Source: Acidipropionibacterium sp. (lineage in GTDB: Bacteria > Actinomycetota > Actinomycetes > Propionibacteriales > Propionibacteriaceae). Taken from it: 64,000 bases of DNA. Under the pieces are notes generated by a model, which saw only the letters and a list, made by a program, of their open reading frames with translations, was not told where the DNA came from and did not search any database. Of the stretch, positions 31,841 through 40,974 are shown in pieces. Positions within the stretch are counted from its first letter, which is position 1. The number at the start of each line of letters is the position of its first letter. Position numbers and translations under genes: made by a program. The DNA is taken from NCBI GenBank assembly GCA_022647765.1, contig JALCLH010000003.1:124001-188000 (forward strand), given 5' to 3'.

Positions 31841-33358
31841 CTGGGCGGAGTTCTCCCCGGGATCTGAGTCCGCGGTCGGGGCGGAGTTCTCCCCAGAATC
31901 CTGCGCCCCGGTTCGGGCAGATTCCTCCTCCATGGTTGCGGTACCTGTTCTGCTGGCGGTCGGGTCGGCCGGGGATTGTGGCAGGTGGTTCTTCAACCGT
32001 TCCGGTGGGAGCATCTGCGGTATTCTTGTGTCGGGGTTGACAACGATCCGCCACTGGTCCCTCGAGTGGTATCTGTCGGGTTCCACCAGGGCGTGGTGAT
32101 GCCTGCACAAAAGAGTCAAATTCGACAGGGAGGTCGGGCCTTCATCCCACCATGGAATAATGTGATGGGCCTGGCACAAATCCGCTGGAACCGTGCAACC
32201 AGGGAAGACGCAACCGCCGTCCCGCAATTCCAGGGCCCGCCGGATCGCGCCGGTCACCAGGCGGTGTTCCTGACCCTCATCGAGCACCTGGGATTCCCCA
32301 CCCAGCACCACCGGGAGGATCCCCGTCTCGCAGCACATCCGCCGCAGGGATCCCGCATCCACCGGGATCTCACCGGTGGCACCGTGGACGACGCCGGCGG
32401 CGATCTCCCCCTCGAGGGCATCGTGAAGCTGGTCGTAGTTGAGGGTGACGACGAGCCGTGGTGTCTGGCCGCCCGCGGAAGGAATCTTCTCGAGGCTGGC
32501 CATGCCATTCACCATGTCGATCAGGGCATCGGCCATCCGCTGCCCAGTGGTCCGGGCCTCCCGATGCTCCAGTTCAGTTCGCGCGGCCAGGTACTCGGAG
32601 GGATTGATCGTCCCTTCGTCGCGTTGGGTTCTCAACGCTTGGGCCTCGTCGCGTTCGGCACGCCGGCCCTTCTCCCCGAAGGCCTGGAGGGTGCCGATGA
32701 GTTGGTGGGCTTCCAGGTCGGGCAGTTGCCCGGAGAACCAGGTCGACCCCTCGCCGTCGGACCCCCAGGCCAGTCGCCGGTTCTTGATAGCCCGGCGGCG
32801 TTGCGCGGCGATCCGGGCCGCCTCATCACCGGGTGAGGGCGCGGTCTCGGGTGCCACTTCCTCCAGAATCTGCGCCGTGGCTTTGCGGAGGCGCTCGGGC
32901 GGCGTGGTCGCTGCCCGGTCCAGGAACAGTCCGGCGGCACGGTCGACCTGCTCGCTACTCATCTGACCCCGGGGGAACTTGCGGAGTTCCTCCCCGATGA
33001 CCGCTGCATGATCGGGGGACACGTCGCCGGCGAGGGCGGCGTCGCGTACACCCGGATGGTGGGCGATCTTCGACGCGCGTTTCACTTCCCCGAGCCCCCG
33101 GCTGGAGGTGCGTCCCTCGGTCTTGGCCAGGAAGTCTGACAGTGGCGTGCCGGTGGTGTGGTCGGTCGCGTTGGCTTTGTCCACGGCATCGGTGATCACC
33201 GCGGCTCCGGCACTCATGCGGTCGGCCAGTCTGCGCATCCGGGTCATGGCGGTGATCTTGTCGGCATCGGACATGGTCGACAGCACGGTGTAGTCCAGGC
33301 TGTCGAGGTGTTCCTCGAGTGCCTGGACTCGCGTCCAGAATGCCGATGCCGTGTCCAT
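31823..33358 (-). CDS. DUF222 / HNH endonuclease-domain protein (REP13E12-like), copy 2
   Basis: An intact 511-residue paralogue of the 3948-5447 gene with the same domain order: helical DUF222 domain to about residue 330, then HNH with [28 protein letters not shown]. The tail shows the repeats DSGENSAPTA and [10 protein letters not shown]. Apart from the C-terminal expansion, most differences from copy 1 are substitutions, so both appear to be under protein-level selection. The start and promoter match copy 1 exactly in spacing. It is convergent with lpdA and divergent from putA. Confidence 0.9.
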   Translation of the reverse strand: MDTASAFWTRVQALEEHLDSLDYTVLSTMSDADKITAMTRMRRLADRMSAGAAVITDAVDKANATDHTTGTPLSDFLAKTEGRTSSRGLGEVKRASKIAHHPGVRDAALAGDVSPDHAAVIGEELRKFPRGQMSSEQVDRAAGLFLDRAATTPPERLRKATAQILEEVAPETAPSPGDEAARIAAQRRRAIKNRRLAWGSDGEGSTWFSGQLPDLEAHQLIGTLQAFGEKGRRAERDEAQALRTQRDEGTINPSEYLAARTELEHREARTTGQRMADALIDMVNGMASLEKIPSAGGQTPRLVVTLNYDQLHDALEGEIAAGVVHGATGEIPVDAGSLRRMCCETGILPVVLGGESQVLDEGQEHRLVTGAIRRALELRDGGCVFPGCTVPADLCQAHHIIPWWDEGPTSLSNLTLLCRHHHALVEPDRYHSRDQWRIVVNPDTRIPQMLPPERLKNHLPQSPADPTASRTGTATMEEESARTGAQDSGENSAPTADSDPGENSAQTALVA

Positions 33359-33393
33359 GAGAAAAGACTACCCTGATCGGGGGTCTGATGCAA
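33359..33393 (-). promoter_or_regulatory. Promoter of DUF222-HNH copy 2, probably leaderless
   Basis: On the minus strand: TTGCAT (33393-33388), 17-nt spacer, TAGTCT (33370-33365), 6 nt, ATG 33358. This spacing is identical to copy 1. Confidence 0.75.
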
Positions 33394-33489
33394 GAGTTGA
33401 GCAGGATTATTTTCCTGAGAATCTTGATTTATCGTGCAACCCCATCACGGACTACTGACAGTCGTAACTGTTCGGATGTTAGGGGCATT

Positions 33490-33541
33490 GGAAGTCTGAC
33501 GGATTCTCGTTTGAGTTCAAACGAGAATCCGTCAGACTTCC
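33490..33541. repeat. 52-bp perfect palindrome, copy 2
   Basis: Arms of 25 bp (33490-33514 and 33517-33541) are exact reverse complements around a two-base GT centre. The next 38 nt towards the HNH gene (GGATGTTAGGGGCATTGG side) are also shared with copy 1. It sits between two divergent genes, so it is unlikely to be only a terminator. Confidence 0.95.
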
Positions 33542-33635
33542 CCTCAGAACATGGGGCCAGGGTGCTGACACGCTCATCCTGGCAAGATCGAACCGGTTCG
33601 CTCTCAAAGTCCCCTCCGACGATGGCGCGGAGAGC

Positions 33636-33647
33636 TATCGTCTCGTC
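33636..33647 (+). promoter_or_regulatory. TANNNT -10 element directly before putA
   Basis: TATCGT at 33636-33641 is followed by 6 nt and ATG 33648 with no Shine-Dalgarno sequence. Weak -35. Confidence 0.4.
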
Positions 33648-36600
33648 ATGGGTACTGATGGCGTGGCGCACGACGATATCGGCAGCTCCTGGACTTCTCC
33701 GCAACCCTCGCCGGCCGACCTCGTCGACGAGGCGGTCGAGCAGGCACGGATCTGGTCCCGAGCAAGGCCGGACAATCCGCACGACGAAACTGCACATCGC
33801 GGGCTCGCGGCCCCCGGGGACCGCGGCAAGACGGCCGCGCAGCTGCTCTCCCGAGTGCTGAAGGAGCCCAGCGGGCTGCCCTTCACGGTGGAGTTCATCG
33901 ACCGGGTGATGCGGCCCGAGGACCCGGCCACCGCCGCGGCGGCCCTGGCCAGACTCTCCCGCACCGACTGCTCCTTCCTGCCGCCGATCCTTCGCGCCGG
34001 GGTGCGACTGGCCGGGCTGGCGGCCCCGCGCGCCCCCGGACCGGTGGTGGCCCTCACCCGGGCGGCACTGCGCCAGATGGTCGGACACCTCATCATCGAC
34101 GCCCGCCCCCGCCACCTCGGCCGGACCCTGAGTCGGTTGCGCAAGGACGGCAAGGACAGACTGCGCAAGGACGGACTGCGCAAGGACCGGTCGAGCAACG
34201 AAGGGATACGCCTCAATCTCAACCTGCTCGGCGAGGCAGTGCTGGGCGACAAGGAGGCCGCCGCCCGGCTGGAGGGCACCAAGGAACTGCTGGCCCGCAC
34301 AGACGTCGACTACGTCTCGGTGAAGATCTCGGCCCTGGTCAACCAGCTCGACCTGTGGGCCCACGACGCCACCGTCGAGGAGGTGGTCGAGCGGCTCACC
34401 CCGCTGTTCCAGCTCGCCGCGCGATCGGCCACCCCCAAGTTCATCAACCTGGACATGGAGGAGTACCACGACCTGGACCTCACCATCGACGTCTTCCAGG
34501 CCCTCCTGGACCGCCCGGAGTTCCTCCGCCTGGAGGCGGGCATCGTCCTGCAGGCTTACCTGCCGGACTCCCTGGCCGCCGCCCAGCGGCTCACCGCCTG
34601 GGCCGACCGGCGCACCGCCCAGGGTGGCGCCGGGATCAAGATCCGGCTGGTCAAGGGGGCCAATCTGCCGATGGAGAGGGTGGACGCCGAGCTGCACGGC
34701 TGGGCGCAGGCCCCCTGGCCCTCCAAGGTGGCCACCGACACCAACTACAAGCGCATCCTCGACTGGGCGCTGACGCCGGAGCGCACCCGGTCGGTGCGCT
34801 GGGGAGTGGCCGGCCACAACCTCTTCGACATCGCCCTGGCCAAGCTGCTCGCCGAGCGCCGTGGTGTCTCCGACCGGATCGAGTTCGAGATGCTGGTGGG
34901 CATGGTGCCCGAGCAGGTCGAACGGGTCGGCGCCGATGTCGGCGGCGTCCTGCTCTACACCCCGGTGGTCCATCCCGACCACTTCGACGTCGCCATCTCC
35001 TACCTGGTGCGGCGCCTGGAAGAGGGGGCGGCCAGCGAGAACTTCATGTCCGCGGTCTTCGAGCTCGGCCACGACGACGAGCTCTTCGCCCGGGAGGAGG
35101 CCCGGTTCCGGGCCGCGGTGGCCGGCCTGGACCGCGTCGTCCCCCGACCGAACCGGCATCAGGCCCTGGACCGGGTGCCGGACCCCGATCTCGACTACCG
35201 CCCCAGCACCGACTCCGACCCGGCCCTGCCCCCGGTGCGCGCCTGGGCCGCCGAGGTCGCCGCGGAGATGCCCGACTGCCCCTTCGGCGCCACCACGCTG
35301 GCCTCCCACCACCTGTCGAACATCAAGGAGGTGGACGCCGCGGTCGCCACCGGCCTGGCCGCCCAGCCCGGCTGGTGGGGCAGGGGCGCCGCCGAGCGGG
35401 CGGACATCCTGCACGCAGTGGCCGCCGAATTCGCCAGACGCCGGGGCGACCTGCTGGCGGTGGCCGGATACGAGACCGGCAAGATCCTGGCCGAGGGAGA
35501 CGTCGAGATCTCCGAGGCGATCGACTTCGCCGACTGGTACGCCGACCACGCGATCGCCCTGAAGGGCGTCGACGGAGCCCGGTTCACGCCGGCCCGGCTG
35601 ACCGTCGTCACCCCTCCCTGGAACTTCCCGCTGTCCATCACCGCGGGCTCGGTGCTGGCGCCGCTGGCGACCGGCTCCGCGGTGCTGCTGAAGCCCGCTC
35701 CCCAGGCCAGGCGCTGCGCCGCGGTGATCGCCGAGTGCCTGTGGAGCGCCGGGGTGCCCCGCGACGTCCTGCAACTCGCCGATGCCGAAGAGAACGAGGT
35801 CGGACGGCGTCTGGTCAGCCATCCGGAGGTGGAACGGGTCATCCTCACCGGGGCCCACGACACCGCCTCGCTGTTCCGGTCCTGGCGTCACGACCTGCCC
35901 CTGCTGGCCGAGACCAGCGGGAAGAACGCGATCATCGTCACCGAGAACGCCGACTACGACCTGGCCGCCGCCGACATCGTCCGCTCGGCCTTCGGCAACG
36001 CCGGGCAGAAGTGCTCCGCCGCCTCCCTGGTGATCCTGGTCGGCCAGGCCTACCGCTCGTCCCGGCTGCGCCACCAGATCCTGGACGCCGCCGCCTCACT
36101 TCGGGTGGGCGACGCCTCCGACCTCGCCACCCAGCTCGGACCACTCATCCAGCCCGCCGAGGGCAAACTGCTGGACGGCCTCACGACGCTGGATCCGGGC
36201 CAGAACTGGGCCCTGAAACCCCGTCGGCTCGACCCCTCCGGCCGGTTCTGGAGCCCCGGGGTGCGCGCCGGAGTCAGGCCGGGGGACCGCTACCACCTCA
36301 CCGAGTACTTCGGCCCGGTCACCGGCATCATGTACGCCCCCGACCTGGCCACCGCCGTCGCCTACCAGAACGGGACGCCCTACGGCCTCACCGCGGGCCT
36401 GCACTCCCTGGACCCCGCGGAGATCTCCTGGTGGCTCGACCACGTCCAGGCCGGCAACCTCTACATCAACCGGAGCATCACCGGGGCCATCGTGGGGCGC
36501 CAGCCCTTCGGCGGCTGGAAGAGATCGGCGGTCGGCCCCGGCGCCAAGGCCGGCGGACCGAACTACCTGGCCGTGCAGGGCTCCTGGACGCCCGCCGAAC

Positions 36601-37244
36601 CGCAGACCCCGGCCCCCGAGGGACCGCTGGAGGCCCGGGTCGAACAGTTCCTCGCCCAGGTCACCCACGGCTCGGCGGTGCCATCCGGGCAAAAGCAGTG
36701 GCTGTGGGACGCCGCCCATCGCGATGCCGCCGCCTGGGCGCAGGAGTTCGGCATCAGCCGCGACATCGGGGGCCTGGTCTGCGAGCGCAACGAGTTCCGC
36801 TACCGCCCGGCGGCCACCCTCATCCGGATCTGCCCCGGAGCCGACCCGCTCGACGCCGCCCGCAGCTGCGCCGCCGGCCTGCTGGCCGCCGGCCCCCTGC
36901 TGTCGGTGAGCATCGACCCGCAGGCCGACGCCGATTCCCAGACAGGCCCCGGGCTGAGATCGGCCCTGGTGGCGGTCGGAGTGTCCTGCGACGTCGTCGA
37001 CCAGAGCGACTGGCTGGTCGCGATGGCCGATCCCGGAGCGCCGAGGAGGGTCCGGCTGATCGGCGGAGACGCCTCCGAGCTGGCCGAGGCCACCGGCGGG
37101 GACGCCGACCTGGCGGTATGGGCCTGGCCGGTCACCTCGGCCCCGAGGATCGAGCTGCTGCCCTTCCTGCGCGAGCAGTCGGTCTCGCTGACCGCGCACC
37201 GGTTCGGCACCCCGAGCGCAGAGCTGGCGGCACTCGAGCTGTAG
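33648..37244 (+). CDS. putA: Bifunctional proline dehydrogenase / glutamate-semialdehyde dehydrogenase
   Basis: A 1198-residue PutA oxidising proline to glutamate in two steps. The FAD-binding PRODH barrel spans about residues 90-500 (RLNLNLLGEAVLG, DYVSVKISALVNQ, AGIKIRLVKGAN, EFEMLVGM). The aldehyde dehydrogenase domain spans about 530-1000 (TPPWNFPLSITAGS, LAETSGKNAIIV, AGQKCSAAS with catalytic Cys 789, PFGGWKRSAVGPGAKAGG). A roughly 170-residue C-terminal domain of unknown role follows. No ribbon-helix-helix DNA-binding domain is present, so it should not be a regulator. Residues about 164-180 hold a tandem LRKDG repeat in an inter-domain loop. It probably associates peripherally with the membrane and passes electrons to quinones. 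Confidence 0.95.
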   Translation: MGTDGVAHDDIGSSWTSPQPSPADLVDEAVEQARIWSRARPDNPHDETAHRGLAAPGDRGKTAAQLLSRVLKEPSGLPFTVEFIDRVMRPEDPATAAAALARLSRTDCSFLPPILRAGVRLAGLAAPRAPGPVVALTRAALRQMVGHLIIDARPRHLGRTLSRLRKDGKDRLRKDGLRKDRSSNEGIRLNLNLLGEAVLGDKEAAARLEGTKELLARTDVDYVSVKISALVNQLDLWAHDATVEEVVERLTPLFQLAARSATPKFINLDMEEYHDLDLTIDVFQALLDRPEFLRLEAGIVLQAYLPDSLAAAQRLTAWADRRTAQGGAGIKIRLVKGANLPMERVDAELHGWAQAPWPSKVATDTNYKRILDWALTPERTRSVRWGVAGHNLFDIALAKLLAERRGVSDRIEFEMLVGMVPEQVERVGADVGGVLLYTPVVHPDHFDVAISYLVRRLEEGAASENFMSAVFELGHDDELFAREEARFRAAVAGLDRVVPRPNRHQALDRVPDPDLDYRPSTDSDPALPPVRAWAAEVAAEMPDCPFGATTLASHHLSNIKEVDAAVATGLAAQPGWWGRGAAERADILHAVAAEFARRRGDLLAVAGYETGKILAEGDVEISEAIDFADWYADHAIALKGVDGARFTPARLTVVTPPWNFPLSITAGSVLAPLATGSAVLLKPAPQARRCAAVIAECLWSAGVPRDVLQLADAEENEVGRRLVSHPEVERVILTGAHDTASLFRSWRHDLPLLAETSGKNAIIVTENADYDLAAADIVRSAFGNAGQKCSAASLVILVGQAYRSSRLRHQILDAAASLRVGDASDLATQLGPLIQPAEGKLLDGLTTLDPGQNWALKPRRLDPSGRFWSPGVRAGVRPGDRYHLTEYFGPVTGIMYAPDLATAVAYQNGTPYGLTAGLHSLDPAEISWWLDHVQAGNLYINRSITGAIVGRQPFGGWKRSAVGPGAKAGGPNYLAVQGSWTPAEPQTPAPEGPLEARVEQFLAQVTHGSAVPSGQKQWLWDAAHRDAAAWAQEFGISRDIGGLVCERNEFRYRPAATLIRICPGADPLDAARSCAAGLLAAGPLLSVSIDPQADADSQTGPGLRSALVAVGVSCDVVDQSDWLVAMADPGAPRRVRLIGGDASELAEATGGDADLAVWAWPVTSAPRIELLPFLREQSVSLTAHRFGTPSAELAALEL

Positions 37245-37276
37245 GCCGCCTTCTCAGCGCTCAGCGGGACCTGCGC

Positions 37277-38344
37277 TCAGCGAGTGGGGTCGATGGCGAT
37301 CTTGATCCCCAGGTGGGAGCGGACTGCGTCGATCGCCTCGCGCCACTGGGACAGCCCGAAGGTGTGCGTGACGATCGGCGTCTCGTCGATGACGCCGCCC
37401 GCCAGCATCCGCACGGCGGTGTGGACGTCGGCCCTGCGGGCATTCGACCCGCCGGAGACGGTGAGCTCCTGATAGTGCACGGTGTTGGGGGTGAGCTGCG
37501 ACTGAGAGCCCTTCGGGAAGCCCGCGAACCAGCTCACCCGCCCGCCCGGCGCCGCCAGATCCAGGGAGGTCTCGGCCAGCTCGGTGCGCCCGATGGCGAC
37601 CACCACCACATCGGCCCCCCACCCGCCGGTCAGTTCCTCGACCGTGCCGGCGAGCTCGTCGGGGCCGACCCCGACCGCTCCCAGCCCGCGGGCCACCTCG
37701 CGGCGGGACTCGTGCTTGTCGCACAGGATCACCCGGGCGGCGCCACAGGCCAGGCCGAGCTCGGTGTGCAGCAGGCCGATCGGGCCGCCGCCGATCACCA
37801 CCACCGTCTCGCCCGGGTTGACGCCGCCGTGCCCGTGATGGCCGTTGAGCACGCAGGACAGCGGTTCGGACAGGGCGAGCCGATTGGCGGGCAGCTCGTC
37901 GGGGGAGGCGATGACATTGCCGCGGGCCACCGCCCGGGCCGGCACCAGGAGATAGGGGGCCAGGCCGCCGTCGATCGAGTAGCCGACCAGCTCCAGCCGG
38001 CTGCACAGCTGCTCGCGGTCGGACAGGCAGGCCCGGCAGCATCCGCAGGAGACCACGATGGAGACGGTGGCCTGGCGGCCCACCTTCAGTTCCGCACCGC
38101 CGGCGGATTCGCCGACCCCCTCGCCGAGGGCGGCGATCCGGCCGGCAACCTCGTGGCCCAGGGTGGCCCCCGGTCGCACTCCGCTGGTCTTCTCCCCGGA
38201 GATGATCCGCAGGTCGGTGCCGCAGATGGTGGTGGCCTCGACCGCCAGCAGCACCTCGCCGGGGCCGGGCTCGGGGACCGGTTTGTCGATCAGGGCGACG
38301 TCGCCGGGGCCGCGCAGGGTCAGGGTGGGCATGGTTGCGGGCAT
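37277..38344 (-). CDS. Zinc-dependent medium-chain dehydrogenase, probable polyol dehydrogenase
   Basis: An MDR-family alcohol dehydrogenase of about 355 residues. Catalytic zinc residues are in TTICGTDLRI and GHEVAG, structural zinc cysteines in CGCCRACLSDREQLC, and the NAD motif is VVIGGGPIGLLH. It resembles sorbitol or threonine dehydrogenases. The neighbouring divergent DhaK-DhaL kinase suggests a polyol-to-ketose role, for example threitol to erythrulose. ATG 38344 is preferred because AGCGAGG lies at a normal distance; ATG 38353 is too close to it. The substrate is inference. Confidence 0.8.
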   Translation of the reverse strand: MPATMPTLTLRGPGDVALIDKPVPEPGPGEVLLAVEATTICGTDLRIISGEKTSGVRPGATLGHEVAGRIAALGEGVGESAGGAELKVGRQATVSIVVSCGCCRACLSDREQLCSRLELVGYSIDGGLAPYLLVPARAVARGNVIASPDELPANRLALSEPLSCVLNGHHGHGGVNPGETVVVIGGGPIGLLHTELGLACGAARVILCDKHESRREVARGLGAVGVGPDELAGTVEELTGGWGADVVVVAIGRTELAETSLDLAAPGGRVSWFAGFPKGSQSQLTPNTVHYQELTVSGGSNARRADVHTAVRMLAGGVIDETPIVTHTFGLSQWREAIDAVRSHLGIKIAIDPTR

Positions 38345-38372
38345 CGCGATCATCCTCGCTGTGTGTCGATCT

Positions 38373-38460
38373 GTTGAAACACTTGTCTAGTCGAACTTGT
38401 CATGCTTGGATGTGAAAAGCGTAGTTTCCAGGGTTGGAACACCGCATCAGTTTTGCCATG
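38373..38460. promoter_or_regulatory. Candidate operator region between the dehydrogenase and DhaK-DhaL genes
   Basis: An AT-richer stretch for this genome. It has two similar decamers 60 nt apart, GTTGAAACAC (38373-38382) and GTTGGAACAC (38433-38442), and TTTTGCCATG (38451-38460). The last motif recurs upstream of the rpiB-like gene at 41864-41873, so one regulator, perhaps the DeoR protein encoded nearby, may control both promoters. Confidence 0.45.
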
Positions 38461-38528
38461 CAGCGCAGCGCGATCGCCGTCGATCGAGTCCCAGTACAGC
38501 TCTGATTCACACCGAAGTGGAGACGCAG

Positions 38529-40229
38529 ATGACCCGAGTGCTCAACGACCCCGACGACTTCCCCGCCCAGGCGGTGGCCGGCCTGGCGAGCGCCTTCCCC
38601 CAGCACCTCAAGCCGGTCTTCGGCGGGGTGGCCCGGGCCACCGTGACCCGCCCCGGCAAGGTGGCGCTGGTGGTCGGCGGAGGGTCCGGGCACTACCCGG
38701 CCTTCGCCGGATGGGTGGGCCAGGGATTCGCCGACGGAGCGGTCTGCGGGAACATCTTCTCCTCCCCGTCGGGGGCCCAGGCCTACTCGGTCTGCAAGGC
38801 CGCCGACCGGGGCGCCGGCGTCCTCATCGGCTTCGGCAACTACGCCGGCGACGTGCTCCAGTTCGGCCAGGCCGCCGAGCGGCTCAAGAGCGAGGGGATC
38901 GACGCCCGCTGCCTGCTGGTCACCGACGACATCGCCTCCGCCGGGCCCGACGAGCCGGCCAAGCGCCGCGGCATCGCCGGCGACCTGCCCACCTTCAAGG
39001 TGACCGCGGCCGCCTGCGAGGCCGGCATGACGATCGACGAGGTCGAGCAGATCTTCGACCGGGTCAACCACCGCACCCGGTCCTTCGGGGTGGCCTTCCA
39101 GGGCTGCACCCTGCCCGGCGCGCAGGCCCCGCTGTTCCGGGTGGCCGAGGGCAGGATGGGCGTCGGGATGGGGATCCACGGCGAACCCGGCATCCACGAC
39201 GCCGACCTGGGCACCGCCGACGATCTGGCCAAGCTGCTGGTCGAGGGACTGCTCGCCGACCGGCCGGAGGACGCCGGAACCCGGGTGGTGCCGATCGTCA
39301 ACGGCCTGGGGGACACCAAGTACGAGGAGCTCTTCGTCATCTGGAACGACATCCGCCGCCGGCTCGTCGAGGCCGGCCTGGAGGTCGTGGACCCGCAGGT
39401 CGGCGAGTTCGTCACCAGCCTCGACATGGCCGGTCTGTCGTTGACCCTGCTGTGGCTGGACGAGGTCGTCGAGCCGCTGTGGCTGGCCCCCTGCGACACC
39501 CCGGCCTTCCGTCGCGGGAAGGTCGGCGAGGTCGAGCTGGACACCCACGAGCTGTCCCAGCAGGCGGAGTCGGTGACCGTCGCGACGCCGGGCAGCGCCG
39601 CCTCCCAGGAGGTCGCGAACACCGTGGTGGGAGCGCTGGATCTGATCCGCTCGGTGCTGGTGGCCCGCCAGGACGAGCTGGGGCGTCTCGACTCGATCGC
39701 CGGCGACGGCGACCACGGCATCGGCATGACCCGCGGCTCCACCGCCGCAGTGCAGGCCGCCCGGGAGGTGGCCGCCGAGGGGGCCGGTGCCCGGACCACC
39801 CTGGCGGCGGCCGGAGCGGCCTGGTCGGAGCAGGCCGGAGGCACCTCCGGGGCGCTGTGGGGAGCGGCCCTCACCGCATTCGGGGCGGTTCTGGGAGATG
39901 AGCGGGGATGCCGGCCGGGGGCGGTCGTCGAGGCCTGCGCGGCCTCCCTGGAGGCGGTCAGGAGACTGGGCGGAGCACAGCTCGGCGACAAGACGATGGT
40001 CGACGCCATGCAGCCCTTCGTCGAGTCCCTCCAGGGCTCTGCCGCCGACCTGCCGACATCCTGGGGAGCCGCCGTGCTGGCCGCCGATCAGGGCGCTCGC
40101 TCGACGGCCGGCATCGTGGCCAGGCTGGGACGCTCTCGACCGCTCGGCGAGAAGTCGCTGGGCACTCCCGACCCCGGCGCCGTCTCATTCGTCGACGTGG
40201 TGAGGGCCGTCGGCAGTGTGATCCGCTGA
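38529..40229 (+). CDS. DhaK-DhaL fused kinase, dihydroxyacetone or erythrulose kinase-like
   Basis: A single-chain ATP-dependent kinase of 566 residues. The DhaK domain (about 1-330) has VVGGGSGHYPAFAGWVG and the substrate-linking His in GMGIHGEPGI. The DhaL domain (about 360-560) has the Mg-ATP motif AGDGDHGIGMTRGS and GGTSGALWGAAL. Related enzymes in Mycobacterium act on erythruloses during threitol and erythritol use, and others on dihydroxyacetone. ATG 38529 has GTGGAGA upstream; the longer in-frame ATG 38397 is rejected because the extra residues are not conserved. It is divergent from the dehydrogenase gene. Confidence 0.85.
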   Translation: MTRVLNDPDDFPAQAVAGLASAFPQHLKPVFGGVARATVTRPGKVALVVGGGSGHYPAFAGWVGQGFADGAVCGNIFSSPSGAQAYSVCKAADRGAGVLIGFGNYAGDVLQFGQAAERLKSEGIDARCLLVTDDIASAGPDEPAKRRGIAGDLPTFKVTAAACEAGMTIDEVEQIFDRVNHRTRSFGVAFQGCTLPGAQAPLFRVAEGRMGVGMGIHGEPGIHDADLGTADDLAKLLVEGLLADRPEDAGTRVVPIVNGLGDTKYEELFVIWNDIRRRLVEAGLEVVDPQVGEFVTSLDMAGLSLTLLWLDEVVEPLWLAPCDTPAFRRGKVGEVELDTHELSQQAESVTVATPGSAASQEVANTVVGALDLIRSVLVARQDELGRLDSIAGDGDHGIGMTRGSTAAVQAAREVAAEGAGARTTLAAAGAAWSEQAGGTSGALWGAALTAFGAVLGDERGCRPGAVVEACAASLEAVRRLGGAQLGDKTMVDAMQPFVESLQGSAADLPTSWGAAVLAADQGARSTAGIVARLGRSRPLGEKSLGTPDPGAVSFVDVVRAVGSVIR

Positions 40230-40310
40230 CCGGCGCTCGGTTGACCAGTGATCGGCTGAGCAATGATGGACGAAGAGGCGATCGACGTGGAGATGATCGG
40301 AGGGACCGCC

Positions 40311-40814
40311 TCAGCGGGCGGTGACCGGGGGCTTGGCGCTCCAGGGGAAGACGATCCAGCTGTCGACCGACTTCCACTGGTAGTCGGGATGGGCCACCGT
40401 GGTCGGCTTGGTGTACAGCACCGCCGAGCGCACCTCGGCGCCGGTCTCGCGCAGCAGCTGGAGCACCAGCAGCAGGGTGCGTCCCGAGTCGGCGACATCG
40501 TCGACCACCAGCACCCGGCGTCCCTTGATCGAGGCGGTGTCGAGCATCGGGGCCAGCAGCACCGGGTCGGGAAGGGTCTCCTTCACATCGGTGTAGAACT
40601 CGACGTTCACCGCGTCGGTGAGCTTGACCCCCAGGGAGTAGGTGAGGGCTCCGCCCAGCAGCATTCCTCCCCGCGCGATCGAGATGAGCACCTCTGGCTG
40701 GAACCCGGAGTCGGCGATCTGCTGGGCGAGTTCCTCCTGGGCCAGCCCGAACTGGGACCAGGTGAGGACCTCCTTGTCGACGAGATCGGAGGAGTCGGCG
40801 TGGTAAGCGGTCAT
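40311..40814 (-). CDS. Phosphoribosyltransferase (hypoxanthine/guanine type)
   Basis: A 167-residue type I PRTase with LISIARGGMLLGGAL and the PRPP loop VLVVDDVADSGRTL. Likely substrates are hypoxanthine, guanine or xanthine. ATG 40814 is chosen because TAGGGT (40826-40821 on this strand) lies 6 nt upstream; GTG 40820 overlaps the gap. It interrupts the polyol cluster but faces away from it, so it is probably an independent purine-salvage gene. Confidence 0.82.
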   Translation of the reverse strand: MTAYHADSSDLVDKEVLTWSQFGLAQEELAQQIADSGFQPEVLISIARGGMLLGGALTYSLGVKLTDAVNVEFYTDVKETLPDPVLLAPMLDTASIKGRRVLVVDDVADSGRTLLLVLQLLRETGAEVRSAVLYTKPTTVAHPDYQWKSVDSWIVFPWSAKPPVTAR

Positions 40815-40974
40815 GGGCACACCCTACTGAGCCGGACCCCTGCCCTGCTCGGTCGAAGGCCGCTTGTCGGACGCCGCCCGGCTGGACTCCGGAGTGGACA
40901 CGTCACCATGATGAACAGTCGACGGCGATGAGCGACCGGCGGATTCAGCCGGCAGACCGAGGAGGAGAGTGACG

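Noticed and set aside
34355..38377. 1340-codon open frame overlapping putA in another frame
   Set aside because: Shadow of putA and of the opposite-strand dehydrogenase; no recognisable protein motif.
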